A DNA stretch of 64,000 nucleotides, taken from positions 2,418,001-2,482,000 of the forward strand of contig OZ242340.1 of NCBI GenBank assembly GCA_965208525.1. The letters run 5' to 3'. Source of the stretch: VXYL01 sp965208525 (GTDB lineage: Bacteria > Pseudomonadota > Gammaproteobacteria > Pseudomonadales > Azotimanducaceae). Below, piece after piece: positions 1 to 9,135 of the stretch. Both the position numbers and the translations under genes were made by a program. Positions within the stretch are counted from its first letter, which is position 1; every line of letters starts with the position of its first letter. Under the pieces are notes generated by a model. It did no database searches and was not told the DNA's origin. It saw nothing but the letters and a program-made list of their open reading frames with translations.

Positions 1-577
1 GGGCAAGGTCGGCGTTCGATGGATCATCCACCCAACGCAGACCAAAGCGCTTCGCGTAGCCGGCAATGGACGCTCGACGCACTTGCAGGAGCGGCCGCAC
101 CAACCGCCCCGCAGCCAGCGCCCGGGTTGCCGGCATCCCGCCTGGGTGCCGACCGGTGAGGAACTGCCAAAGGCGCGTCTCGGCTTGGTCGTCGGCGTGA
201 TGCGCTACCGCGACCGCATCCCCCGGTGCCATGACCGAAGCAATGGCTGCGTAGCGCGCCTTGCGCAGCCGGGCTTCCAGATTGCCCGTCGGTTCCGGCG
301 AAATCTCGATGGCGCGAAACGCCACCCCAAGCTCGCGAGCGACCCCGCCGCAATGCCGCACCCAGGCGCGTGACTCATCCGCCACAGCGTGGTTCACGTG
401 CAGCGCTGCCACCCGTGGCCATGCCGAGAGCGCGTGCAGGAGCACGGTCGAGTCCATGCCGCCGCTGAAGGCTACCCACAGCCGCGCGTCTGCGTTGGCG
501 GTGCGATACGGCGCGAGATGCTCGGATGCCGCGATGGCCCCGCCTACGGCGTCAGGGTCGGCATCCATCGTCGCCAT
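1..577 (-). CDS. tilS: tRNA(Ile)-lysidine synthetase, C-terminal part beyond window
   Basis: TilS converts the wobble cytidine of tRNA-Ile(CAU) to lysidine using ATP and lysine in the cytoplasm. The reading frame starts at the ATG at 577 (MATMDADPDAVGG) and runs off the left edge of the window, so about 192 residues are visible. The N-type ATP pyrophosphatase P-loop is clear as FSGGMDSTVLLHAL, followed by ALHVNHAV and the HHADDQAETRLWQFLTG segment typical of TilS. It lies 23 bases after the dnaE stop, in the same direction. In many gammaproteobacteria accA sits between dnaE and tilS; here it does not. Function is well supported by motif order; the C-terminal domain cannot be assessed. Confidence 0.9.
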   Translation of the reverse strand, partial: MATMDADPDAVGGAIAASEHLAPYRTANADARLWVAFSGGMDSTVLLHALSAWPRVAALHVNHAVADESRAWVRHCGGVARELGVAFRAIEISPEPTGNLEARLRKARYAAIASVMAPGDAVAVAHHADDQAETRLWQFLTGRHPGGMPATRALAAGRLVRPLLQVRRASIAGYAKRFGLRWVDDPSNADLA

Positions 578-600
578 GTCGCTAGCGTTCAGCGCTTTCG

Positions 601-3600
601 CTACGCTGGGAAGTCGAGCGTGACCGCTGCCTCGCCAAAGGCCGAGCGCAGTGCCGTCAGCACTTCGTCGCTCGCATCCACGCGCCAGGCGTCACCGAGG
701 GCGATGCGCGCCGCCGCATGGTTGCCCCGATACTCCACCACCAACGGGCAGCCGTTGGCACTCAGGTGCGCGCCGATGGACGTTTTGAGCGCGGTTGCCG
801 GTTCGGCGCCGGATGCGCCAGCGTCACCATCGAGCCTGATGCAGATGCCGCGTGCGTGCCGGCGCCGCGCTTCCTCCATGGTCTCGATGGTGGAAGCGCG
901 AAGCTTGTTGCTGCCGTTGCGGTCGTCGACGAGCACCTCGCCCTCGAACACCAACACCGCATCCTTGGCGAGCTTCTGCCGATGGTCGCGCATCAGGTCG
1001 CCGAACACGCTCACTTCGAGCCGGCCGCTGCGGTCGTCCAACACCACGAACGACATCATGTCGCCGCGGCGACTGCGCCGGGTGCGTTGCGACACCACGA
1101 GCCCGGCAACGCGCCGGATCGTACCCCGATTCGGTGTCAGGGAAGCGATGTTGTCCGGACAGAAGGCGCGAATTTCGTCGAGATAAGCCTCGATGGGATG
1201 GCCTGTAAGGAACAGGCCCAGCGCCTCCTTTTCGCCGTCGAGCCGCTCGCGCCAACTAAGCGGGGCAACCGGAGGTCGGTCCGGATGTCGGGGCGTTGCC
1301 TCAACGCCGCCAAACAGATCCTGCATCCCCGCCGAGGCGCTGTGCGCCGCCTGTTCCGCCCCCTGCATGGTGGTGGGCAAATCGTCGAGCAAGCGCGCGC
1401 GCACCATGTCGCGGTCTTCGTCCTCGGTGCCGAAACTGTCCATGGCACCTGCCCGGATCAACGCCTCGACCACCCGCTTGTTCGCCTTTTTCGAGTCCAC
1501 GCGGCGGCAAAAATCGCCAAGGTCAGAGAACGGACCGCCCGTCTCGATTTCGGCGCGGATGCTCTCGACGGCTCCTTCGCCCACGCCGCGAACCGCACCA
1601 AGCCCGTAGAGGATGGCGTTGCTTCCCCTGCCATGGCCGTGGCGGTGTCGAACGGCGCCAAATCGATAGGCGCTCTCGTTGAGGTCAGGCGGGCGCACCT
1701 CAAGCCCCATGCGGTGCGCTTCGTCCACAAGCGCCACAACCTTGTCGGTGACGTGCATGTCGGCGGAGAGCACCGCCGACATGAAGTGCGCCGGATAGTG
1801 CGCTTTCAGCCACGCCGTCTGATAGGTGAGGAGCGCATAGCCGGCGGAATGCGCCTTGTTGAATGCATAGCCGGCGAATTTCTCCATCTGATCGAAGATG
1901 CCCCGGGCGATCCTTTCGTCCACGTCCTGTTTGCGGGCGCCCTCCAGGAAGTCGTCGCGCATCTTCTCCATCTCTTCGGGCTTTTTCTTGCCCATCGCGC
2001 GGCGCAACAGGTCCGCCTGACCGAGCGAGAAACCTGCCAGTTCCTGCGCTCCGCTCATCACCTGTTCCTGATAGAGCATCACGCCATAGGTGGTCTCCAG
2101 CACTTTCGCGAGGCTTGCATGCGGATAGGTCACCGGCGCCCGACCGTGCTTGCGGTCCACGTATTGATCCACGGCGCCGGATTGCAGCGGCCCGGGTCGA
2201 TACAGCGCCACCAGCGCCGTGATGTCGTCGATGGAGTCGGGCTGCAGGCGGCGGATCAAGTCCTTCATGCCGGTGGATTCGAGCTGGAAGATGGCGGTGG
2301 TCTCGGCCGTCTTCAGGAATGCATAGGTGTCCGGGTCGTCGAGCGGCAGGTTTTGCACGTCGATGCGCCCCTCGCCGAGTGCCACACGCTCCTCGTTGAT
2401 GGCGGCCGCAGCCCAATCGATGATGGTCAGGGTCTTAAGGCCCAGGAAGTCGAACTTGACGAGGCCCGCCTGCTCGACGTCGTAGAGATCGAACTGCGAT
2501 ACCACGCCGCTGCCGGCCTCGTCGGCATAGAGCGGCACGAACTCGGTGAGCGCCCGCGGTGCGATCACCACGCCGCCGGCGTGCTTGCCGACGTTACGGA
2601 CGATGCCTTCGAGCTTTTCGGCCATCTCCATGATTTCCGCCACTTCGTCGTTCCCGGCGATGAAGTCGCGCAGTTCCTCTTCCTGCTCGATGGCCTTGGC
2701 GAGGGTCATACCCACCTCGAACGGAATCATCTTCGAGAGCCGGTCGGCGAGACCAAACGGCTTGCCCTGCACGCGCGCCACGTCGCGCACGACGGCGCGG
2801 GCGGCCATGGTGCCGAAGGTGGCGATCTGGCTCACCGACTCGCGGCCATAGAGCTCCGCCACATGGGCGATCACCTGGTCGCGCTTCTCCATGCAGAAGT
2901 CGATGTCGAAGTCCGGCATGGATACTCGTTCCGGATTCAGCAGCCGCTCGAACAGGAGGTCGTGCTCGAGGGGATCGAGGTCGGTGATGCCGAGGCTGTA
3001 CGCGACCAGCGAGGCGGCGCCGGAGCCGCGTCCCGGGCCAACGGGCACTTCGTTCTGCTTTGCCCAGTTGACGAATTCCTGGACGATGAGGAAATAGCCG
3101 GCGAACCCCATGCGCTTGATGACGTCGAGCTCGTAGTCAAGACGCGCCTCGTAGTCCGCATCGGACAGGTCCGTTCGGCGCGTGTTGCTGCGCGCCAGCA
3201 GTCCATCCCGTGCCCGCAGTTCGAGCAAGGTTTCGAGCGTCTGGCCATCGGGAACCGGGTACTTCGGCAGGAAGTACTCGCCGAGATGCACTTCGTGCGT
3301 GCAGCGGCGTGCGAGTTCGGCGGCATTGTCGATGGCTTCCGGCAGATCGGCGAATACGTCCGCCATCTCTGCGCCGCTGCGCAGGTATTGCTGCGGACTG
3401 TAGCGGCGCTCGCGGCGCGGGTCGTTTAGCACCCGACCGTCCTGAATGCACACTCGCGTCTCGTGCGCCTCGAAGTCTTCGGCGTTGAGGAAACGCACGT
3501 CGTTGCTGGCAACCAGCGGCACCTGCCAGCGCGCCGCGAACTCCGCCGCCCGCACCACGAACTCGTTCTCGCCGGTGCGGCCGGTGCGGACGACTTGCAC

Positions 3601-4167
3601 ATACACCCGGTCGCCGAAGCTCTCGCGCCATGCCGCCAGAATCTCGCCCGCCTCATCGGGGCGATCGTTGACGAGAGCGTGGCCCAGATCGCTGTCGGCA
3701 CCGAGCAGCACCGCAAGCCCGGCGCCGCCACGCCTGAGCCGAGTAGCATCCACTGTGCCGTGCTCCGTATCGCGGTCGGCATAGGCGGACGACTCAAGCG
3801 CCAGCAGGTTGCCGTACCCCTCCCGATCTGCCACCAGCACGGAGCAGCGACGCAGTTCGTCCCCTTGCGCGAAGCGAAGATCGGCGCCGAGGATTGCTTT
3901 GACGCCAGCGTCCTGGCAGGCGGTCTGGAACTTGACGAGACCAAACAGGTGCAGGTCCGTGAGCGCCACGGCCGGCATGTTGAGTTCGGCTGCCCTCGCC
4001 GCGAGTTCCTTGACGCGGATCAACCCGTCGCTGACGGAGTACTCGCTGTGGACTGCCAGGTGCGCGAATTCCACCGCGACGGGCACGGCCGCATCGGCCA
4101 CGCGCGACGCGTGCGGCAACTCAGCCGCCGGCGCGATTTCCTCTACGGCGACTTCCGCTTCGCTCAT
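601..4167 (-). CDS. dnaE: DNA polymerase III alpha subunit
   Basis: This is the replicative polymerase subunit, 1188 residues, close to the usual length for DnaE. An N-terminal PHP domain starts near residue 33 (FAHLAVHSEYSVSDGLIRV, then a VALTDLHLFG segment). The palm carries the catalytic aspartates in MPDFDIDFCMEKRDQVI, preceded by VGPGRGSGAASLVAY. A helix-hairpin-helix region (ILYGLGAVRGVGEGAVESI) and a C-terminal OB fold (RRVAGLVVSQRTRRSRRG) follow in normal order. The start overlaps the rnhB stop by 4 bases, so the two are probably translationally coupled. Long open frames on the opposite strand over this gene are codon-bias shadows. Confidence 0.97.
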   Translation of the reverse strand: MSEAEVAVEEIAPAAELPHASRVADAAVPVAVEFAHLAVHSEYSVSDGLIRVKELAARAAELNMPAVALTDLHLFGLVKFQTACQDAGVKAILGADLRFAQGDELRRCSVLVADREGYGNLLALESSAYADRDTEHGTVDATRLRRGGAGLAVLLGADSDLGHALVNDRPDEAGEILAAWRESFGDRVYVQVVRTGRTGENEFVVRAAEFAARWQVPLVASNDVRFLNAEDFEAHETRVCIQDGRVLNDPRRERRYSPQQYLRSGAEMADVFADLPEAIDNAAELARRCTHEVHLGEYFLPKYPVPDGQTLETLLELRARDGLLARSNTRRTDLSDADYEARLDYELDVIKRMGFAGYFLIVQEFVNWAKQNEVPVGPGRGSGAASLVAYSLGITDLDPLEHDLLFERLLNPERVSMPDFDIDFCMEKRDQVIAHVAELYGRESVSQIATFGTMAARAVVRDVARVQGKPFGLADRLSKMIPFEVGMTLAKAIEQEEELRDFIAGNDEVAEIMEMAEKLEGIVRNVGKHAGGVVIAPRALTEFVPLYADEAGSGVVSQFDLYDVEQAGLVKFDFLGLKTLTIIDWAAAAINEERVALGEGRIDVQNLPLDDPDTYAFLKTAETTAIFQLESTGMKDLIRRLQPDSIDDITALVALYRPGPLQSGAVDQYVDRKHGRAPVTYPHASLAKVLETTYGVMLYQEQVMSGAQELAGFSLGQADLLRRAMGKKKPEEMEKMRDDFLEGARKQDVDERIARGIFDQMEKFAGYAFNKAHSAGYALLTYQTAWLKAHYPAHFMSAVLSADMHVTDKVVALVDEAHRMGLEVRPPDLNESAYRFGAVRHRHGHGRGSNAILYGLGAVRGVGEGAVESIRAEIETGGPFSDLGDFCRRVDSKKANKRVVEALIRAGAMDSFGTEDEDRDMVRARLLDDLPTTMQGAEQAAHSASAGMQDLFGGVEATPRHPDRPPVAPLSWRERLDGEKEALGLFLTGHPIEAYLDEIRAFCPDNIASLTPNRGTIRRVAGLVVSQRTRRSRRGDMMSFVVLDDRSGRLEVSVFGDLMRDHRQKLAKDAVLVFEGEVLVDDRNGSNKLRASTIETMEEARRRHARGICIRLDGDAGASGAEPATALKTSIGAHLSANGCPLVVEYRGNHAAARIALGDAWRVDASDEVLTALRSAFGEAAVTLDFPA

Positions 4168-4829
4168 CCGAGCTCAAGCTGCTTGTCGCCGCCCCGTCCG
4201 CGCCGCACCGGCGCGAACGAACGACGATGGATGGGGGTGGGCCCGAGTCGCTTTAGGGCCCTGAGGTGAGCGGCGGTGGCATAGCCCTTGTGCTGCTCGA
4301 AGTCGTAGCCGGGGAAGCGTTCGGCGGCACGTCGCATCTCCTGGTCACGCGTCACCTTGGCCAGGATTGAGGCGGCGCCGATCATCGGCATGGTGGCGTC
4401 GCCGCGCACCACCGTCACCGCCGGACACGATAGATTCGGAGCCATGTTGCCGTCCACGTAGGCGACCGTCGGCGTCACGCCAAGCCCTGCCACGGCCCTT
4501 CGCATGGCCACGAGGGTGGCCCGGAGGATGTTGATGCGGTCGATTTCCTCGACATCGGCGCGGCCGATGGACCACGCGAGCGCCCGCTCGCGAATCTTGC
4601 CGGCGAGTTCCTCTCGCTCTGGCGCGGTGAGTTCCTTGGAGTCGCGGATGCCCTCGACCGGTCGCTCGGGATCGAGCACCACGGCAGCAGCCATGACGGG
4701 CCCCGCCAGCGGTCCGCGTCCTACCTCGTCCACCCCAGCCAGGACGCCCGGCACGGTGCCGAGAGGGTTTGCGTCGCCGCCCACGAGACTTGCCGAATGC
4801 AACATGATCGGGGCGACTATAGCAGTCAC
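4164..4829 (-). CDS. rnhB: Ribonuclease HII
   Basis: RNase HII removes RNA from RNA-DNA hybrids and single ribonucleotides from DNA. The sequence has the family signature AGVDEVGRGPLAGPVMAA with the first two acidic catalytic residues, then GDATMPMIGAASILAKVTRD and a C-terminal GYDFEQHKGYATAAHL. The frame can start at GTG 4829 or at ATG 4805 (MLHSASLVGG). The first gives 221 residues, the second about 213, and neither has a clear ribosome binding site. It lies between lpxB and dnaE, the normal gammaproteobacterial order, and its last bases overlap dnaE. Confidence 0.95.
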   Translation of the reverse strand: MTAIVAPIMLHSASLVGGDANPLGTVPGVLAGVDEVGRGPLAGPVMAAAVVLDPERPVEGIRDSKELTAPEREELAGKIRERALAWSIGRADVEEIDRINILRATLVAMRRAVAGLGVTPTVAYVDGNMAPNLSCPAVTVVRGDATMPMIGAASILAKVTRDQEMRRAAERFPGYDFEQHKGYATAAHLRALKRLGPTPIHRRSFAPVRRGRGGDKQLELG

Positions 4830-4856
4830 CGCGGCAAGCGAATGAGTCGGCCGCCC

Positions 4857-6059
4857 CTACATCTTGGGGGTCGGGCGGCTGTCTCCCCCAAGATATTGAT
4901 TTTTTTCGCCAATGAGTGTCAGGACCGCTTCGGCAGCCTGACCGTCCGCGCCACGGCGAAGTTGGCGGTGAAGTTCCTCGCAAGCGTCGAAGTAGGCACT
5001 GTCCGCATGGACACGACGCCAGACGCCCTCGATGGCCGTCGCGAGGTTGGCTGCCGTCGCCGTCTCCTGCAGCAGTTCCGGCACCAACTCGCGGCCGGCA
5101 AGGATGTTGGGCAGCGCGACATACTTGGTCGTGCTCATGGCGCGGAAGATTGCTGCGCCGACACTGCCCATGCGATAGGACACCACCATCGGTCGGCGCA
5201 ACAGCATCGCTTCCAGCGTTGCAGTGCCAGACTTGACGAGCACCATGTCCGACGCTGCCATGACAAGCCGGGATTGACCCGCTACCACGCGCACGTCCAA
5301 GGGGAACGCTCCCGCCACCGCGCGCATCGCCGCGTGGAGGCGTTCGGAAACGGTAGGCACCGCCACCAGCGGGTCGCCCCCGAAAGTCGCGCGGGTGCGC
5401 GCCACGGCCGCAAGGAACGAGTTCGCCAAATAGTTGACCTCGGCCATTCGGCTGCCCGGCAGCACGCCGAGCACGACTCGGTCCAGCGGCAGGCCCAAGG
5501 CGATCCGCGCCGCTCGCCGTGCCGCAGGGGAACCGTCGCCGAGGCCGATCTCGTCGGCTGCGGGGTGGCCCACGAAAACGGCGCGGGCGCGGCGACGCTG
5601 GTACAGCGGCGGCTCGAACGGATACAGCGCCAGCACGACGTCTGCGGATCGACCGATTTTGCGCGTTCGACCCTCCCGCCATGCGTACACCGACGGGCTG
5701 ACATAGTGCGCTGTCGGGATTCCGCGACGCTTCACGCCGCGTTCCAGAATGAGATTGAAGACGTTGAAATCCACACCCACCAGCGCATCGACGCACTCGG
5801 TGCGGAAGTGGCGGTTCAGGCGCCGGAGGAGTTGCGCAAGGGCCGGCAGTTTAACGATGGGGTCGCGAAAGCCGTTCACGGCCAGCTGATCCATGTCTGC
5901 CACCGGTTCGAGTCCGCAGGCCAGCATTCGCTGCCCACCGACGCCTGTGAAGGTGGCGTCTGGGCGTCGCGCACGCACCGCCGCCATGAGGCCCGCGCCG
6001 AGAATGTCGCCCGATGGCTCCCCGGCGACCAAGCCGATGTGGAGGCCAGGACTCGTCAA
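4857..6059 (-). CDS. lpxB: Lipid-A-disaccharide synthase
   Basis: LpxB joins UDP-2,3-diacylglucosamine and lipid X to form the lipid A disaccharide at the inner face of the cytoplasmic membrane. The 400-residue protein begins GLHIGLVAGEPSGDILGAGL, the LpxB hallmark, and continues with FTGVGGQRM, VGVDFNVFN, HYVSPSVYAWREGR and a GHP segment. It ends NQYLGGDSRPTPKM, a tail whose codons form a strong hairpin (see 4861-4906). The start ATG overlaps the stop of the upstream glycosidase-like gene by 4 bases. lpxA, usually just upstream, is not here. Confidence 0.96.
   Translation of the reverse strand: MTSPGLHIGLVAGEPSGDILGAGLMAAVRARRPDATFTGVGGQRMLACGLEPVADMDQLAVNGFRDPIVKLPALAQLLRRLNRHFRTECVDALVGVDFNVFNLILERGVKRRGIPTAHYVSPSVYAWREGRTRKIGRSADVVLALYPFEPPLYQRRRARAVFVGHPAADEIGLGDGSPAARRAARIALGLPLDRVVLGVLPGSRMAEVNYLANSFLAAVARTRATFGGDPLVAVPTVSERLHAAMRAVAGAFPLDVRVVAGQSRLVMAASDMVLVKSGTATLEAMLLRRPMVVSYRMGSVGAAIFRAMSTTKYVALPNILAGRELVPELLQETATAANLATAIEGVWRRVHADSAYFDACEELHRQLRRGADGQAAEAVLTLIGEKNQYLGGDSRPTPKM
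4861..4906 (+). terminator. Intrinsic terminator-like hairpin on the plus strand inside the lpxB 3' end
   Basis: ATCTTGGGGG at 4861-4870 pairs perfectly with CCCCCAAGAT at 4885-4894. On the plus strand the stem is followed after ATTGA by seven T, giving a classic rho-independent shape. On the minus strand, where lpxB and rnhB lie, no U tract follows the stem. It would therefore stop transcripts running antisense to rnhB and dnaE rather than the lpxB message. Confidence 0.55.
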
Positions 6060-7018
6060 AGCGTGAGCTTAGCGATGGCGATGCCGCTCTCGCCGGCGAC
6101 GGCATAGAGCAGATACAGCGCACCGTTCTCGGTGAAGATGGCCGGGTCTCGGAGCTGGTTGACGTGCCCATAAGCGACGCTGCGCACGGAGGGTGCAAGT
6201 GGCGCATCGCCGCCTTCCCAAGGGCGCTCCGGTCGTATCACCTCGGTGGCGTCCGACTCCCGCCACGCCATCCAGTCACCGCCAAGCTCCACCGTGGAAT
6301 GCAGGATGCGTTCCGGTACATCGCCGACCTGGGTCCAGAACACGTGCAGCGTGTCGCCACGGAGCAGCACGGCGTTGTGGCGCATGTTGGGGTTGAAGAG
6401 GAGCGGGCCTTCCTCGAAGCCGCCTAAGGGATCGCGGGAGCGATAGAAGCGGCCGGGCATGGCGAGGGCATAGGTCCAGTCGCCATGCCGGAAGACGCGC
6501 ATGTAGGTGCGTCCAAGCGTTTCGGGTCGTGCACGGAATTTCACGCCGTCGGACGACAACGCCACCCTCGAGAGTTGCACACCGGCATCTTCGAGGCCGT
6601 GAAAGTACATCACGATGCGACGATTGGCTTCATCCACATGTACATCCGGCGAGGCGATGTGCGGCGTCGTCAGTTCGTGCAAGGCGCTGTGGCCATAGGT
6701 CACGCCGCTGGCGCGGGCGCGACTTTCCGCCGCCTCCACAAGTTCCGGCGGCGCTTCTGGAGCGCTCGTGGGGAAGCAGGAATCCGCCAGATGCAGGCTG
6801 CCCGGCGGGTGCACGCACCACGGCCCCGACAGTTCATCGGCATAGGCAAGGCGGATGTAGCTGCCCTTGTGGTCGGCGAAGTAAAGGTAGTAGTTGCCAA
6901 GCCGATTCGGCAGCCAGCGCGGTGCCCGGATGAGCGAAGGTCCTTGGATGTTGACGCCGATCGAGGCATGCGTCTCGGGCCCCACAATGGCCGCATCGAT
7001 CAGCCGCTCAACCCGCAT
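6056..7018 (-). CDS. Five-bladed beta-propeller glycosidase-like protein (GH43-like)
   Basis: The frame is open to 7066, but the ATG at 7018 (MRVERLIDAAIVGPETHASIG) is the likely start and gives about 320 residues. The protein contains repeated blade-like segments: GPSLIRAPRWLPNRLGNYYL, YFADHKGSYIRLAYAD, SPDVHVDEANRRIVMYFHG, and near the end RDPAIFTENGALYLLYAVAG. Such spacing is seen in GH43/GH32-type propellers and uncharacterised relatives. I could not assign the catalytic acids, so substrate and activity are unknown. There is no signal peptide. It overlaps lpxB by 4 bases and is probably co-transcribed with it, although no metabolic link to lipid A is obvious. Confidence 0.6.
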   Translation of the reverse strand: MRVERLIDAAIVGPETHASIGVNIQGPSLIRAPRWLPNRLGNYYLYFADHKGSYIRLAYADELSGPWCVHPPGSLHLADSCFPTSAPEAPPELVEAAESRARASGVTYGHSALHELTTPHIASPDVHVDEANRRIVMYFHGLEDAGVQLSRVALSSDGVKFRARPETLGRTYMRVFRHGDWTYALAMPGRFYRSRDPLGGFEEGPLLFNPNMRHNAVLLRGDTLHVFWTQVGDVPERILHSTVELGGDWMAWRESDATEVIRPERPWEGGDAPLAPSVRSVAYGHVNQLRDPAIFTENGALYLLYAVAGESGIAIAKLTL

Positions 7019-7171
7019 CGCATGCCCCCGTTTGCTTAAGCCGCATATCTTACCGCCCGCCGGCATGGACCATTGCCGTGCTTACGGGCAGGCGGGCGAG
7101 ATGGATCGCCAATCCAAGGCCTTTCGGAGGCAAGGCAGTACGCCTTCCGGGCCTCTCCGATGAAGTCCGCG

Positions 7172-7963
7172 CTAAAGTCGCCAGATGAGGCCGAGTCCAA
7201 CGCCGAGTTCGCTGGTGGAGAGAGCCACGGGCACCACTACGGCCACGCTCTCGAACGGGACGGTGCGGCTTGATTCGCCGTGGTCGGTGTAGCGGACCTC
7301 GGCGCGGATGCCGATCTTGCCGAGCATCTTCTCGAGTCCGACGCCAGCGACCCAGGCATCGAACTCCTCGTCGTGCGTCTCTTCGCCGAAGGTGAGCTGC
7401 CCCGGCGCGCAACCGGAGGGGGAGAGGCAGCCCCGGTAGGAAGTGGCGAACTCCGCATCGAGCCGGCGCAGGCCAGCGAAGCCGTAGATGCTGCCGCCCA
7501 ATGCCGGCATCGCCGTGCCGAGGCGAAGCGTGACTCCGAAGCTGCGTTCCTTCGCCAGCGACCAGTTCTCCGGCCAGACCTCGCCAAGTTGGTTGCGCCC
7601 CGGGGAGGAGCCGGCACCGGGCAACCGGCCCGACACGCTGCCGGTGTAGTTCACGAGATCCGCCTCGATCTCGAGATACGAGTGGCCAGAACCGAAGCGA
7701 TAGCCAAGGACGGGCCCCGCGTCCCAAGTGATGTCGTCGGCGGAGTCGTTCGAGAAGAGGACGCGCCCGGCATTGGCCGATGTATTGGCGGGATTGGTGC
7801 TGTCCACGCCCTTCTGGTAGTCCACGTCATAGAGCGCCGCCGAGGCAACGACGCCAAGGTACAGCCCGCTATCGCCACCCTCTTGCTCCTGGGCGACGAC
7901 AGGCAAGGCGGACCACGTCACGAGCGCGACCCAAGCCGTCCAAGATCCCCGGAATCTCGCCAT
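7172..7963 (-). CDS. Outer-membrane beta-barrel protein
   Basis: The ATG at 7963 (MARFRGSWTAWVALVTWSALPVVAQ) gives a clean signal peptide with a likely cleavage after VVA-Q. The mature part, about 240 residues, alternates hydrophobic and polar residues with aromatic strand ends (GLYLGVVASAALYDVDY, GPVLGYRFGSGHSYLEIEADL, GIRAEVRYTDHG). It finishes with an aromatic residue near the C-terminus (GVGLGLIWRL), as barrels do. A loop holds a cysteine pair (GCLSPSGCAPG). It resembles porin-family or OmpA-like 8-strand barrels, and the cargo is unknown. It is divergent from squalene synthase with about 146 bases between starts. Confidence 0.7.
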   Translation of the reverse strand: MARFRGSWTAWVALVTWSALPVVAQEQEGGDSGLYLGVVASAALYDVDYQKGVDSTNPANTSANAGRVLFSNDSADDITWDAGPVLGYRFGSGHSYLEIEADLVNYTGSVSGRLPGAGSSPGRNQLGEVWPENWSLAKERSFGVTLRLGTAMPALGGSIYGFAGLRRLDAEFATSYRGCLSPSGCAPGQLTFGEETHDEEFDAWVAGVGLEKMLGKIGIRAEVRYTDHGESSRTVPFESVAVVVPVALSTSELGVGLGLIWRL

Positions 7964-8109
7964 GTCCCACCACTCCTTGCCTGACGGCATTGTCGCACAG
8001 CGCGCCCGGAGTCCATGCTGCGGGAACGCGAACCGGCCTCTTGACCGGCTTGAGCCGCAAGCTCCCGCCTGTCATAGTGCCGCATGACTCGTCCCGGAGT
8101 GCAAATCCT

Positions 8110-9132
8110 ATGACCAACGCGGACGTTCTCGCATATCAAGCCGAAGCGCTGTCGGGCGTCTCCCGCACGTTTGCCCTCACCATTCCCCAACTGCCGACGC
8201 CGTTGCGCGACGTGATCGGCAACGCTTACCTCCTATGTCGCATCGCCGACACCATCGAGGACGAGGCGAACCTGCCGCTCGAGAAGAAGGAGGCGTACCT
8301 GCACCGCTTCGTTCATGTCGTCGAGGGGCGCGCTTCGGCTCGGGATTTCGGTCGCGAACTGCATCCCATGCTGTCCGAAGCCACCATCGAGGCGGAGCGG
8401 GATCTGGTCGCCAACATGGAGCCGGTCGTCGGGTTCACACACGGTCTGCGGCGCCCGCAACGGGCGGCCATCGAGCGGTGCATCGGCATCATGGCGCCCG
8501 GGATGGCCGAGTTCCAGGCCAAGACGACCGTCCAGGGCCTCAAGGACATGCGCGACCTAGATCGCTACTGCTACTGTGTCGCAGGAGTCGTAGGCGAGAC
8601 CATTACGGAGCTGTTCTGCGACCATTCGCCCGCGATTCACCGCCGCCGGGACCGGCTGTTCGCGTTGTCGGCAGGTTTTGGACAAGGGCTGCAGATGGTG
8701 AACATACTCAAGGATTTCTGGGAAGACCGGGAACGCGGCGCGTGCTGGCTGCCGCGCAATGTTTTCGCCGACTTCGGCCTCGACCTCTCAACCCTGGTCC
8801 CCGGCAAGGACGACGCTCGCAAGCTCGCCGGCGCCCTGTACCGGCTCATCCGCGTGGCCGCGGGGCACTTGGGGAGCGCCTTCCAGTACACGATGCTGAT
8901 TCCTGCCAAGGAAGCCGGCATCCGCCGGTTCCTGCTTTGGTCGCTTGGCATGGCCGTGCAAACTCTCGGGCGGCTCGCCGAAAGCCCGGCGTTCGTCAAT
9001 GGAGAGCAGGTCAAAATTTCGCGCAAGGAGGTGCGTGCCATTGTCCTCGCGACCAGCGCGCTGGTGCGTTGGGACCGGGGCCTTGGCTGGATGTTCGATC
9101 GCGCGGTTGGCCGGATCGCGCGGCCAAGCTAG
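8110..9132 (+). CDS. Squalene/phytoene synthase family protein, probably squalene synthase
   Basis: The likely start is the ATG at 8110 (MTNADVLAYQAEALSGVSRTF), giving 340 residues; the frame is open further upstream but without homology. Two Asp-rich motifs that bind diphosphate-Mg are present: CRIADTIEDEANL and NILKDFWEDRERG. The segments SRTFALTIPQLP and YCYCVAGVVGETITELF resemble the eukaryotic-type squalene synthase more than phytoene synthase or the HpnC/HpnD pair. The enzyme would condense two farnesyl diphosphates. The window also holds mevalonate-pathway genes at 28-31 kb, consistent with active isoprenoid synthesis. No squalene cyclase is seen in the window. Confidence 0.85.
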   Translation: MTNADVLAYQAEALSGVSRTFALTIPQLPTPLRDVIGNAYLLCRIADTIEDEANLPLEKKEAYLHRFVHVVEGRASARDFGRELHPMLSEATIEAERDLVANMEPVVGFTHGLRRPQRAAIERCIGIMAPGMAEFQAKTTVQGLKDMRDLDRYCYCVAGVVGETITELFCDHSPAIHRRRDRLFALSAGFGQGLQMVNILKDFWEDRERGACWLPRNVFADFGLDLSTLVPGKDDARKLAGALYRLIRVAAGHLGSAFQYTMLIPAKEAGIRRFLLWSLGMAVQTLGRLAESPAFVNGEQVKISRKEVRAIVLATSALVRWDRGLGWMFDRAVGRIARPS

Positions 9133-9135
9133 CGG

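Noticed and set aside
718..3429. 903-codon open frame on the plus strand over dnaE
   Set aside because: It is antisense to a gene with full DnaE motifs and has no family features; it follows from high-GC codon bias.
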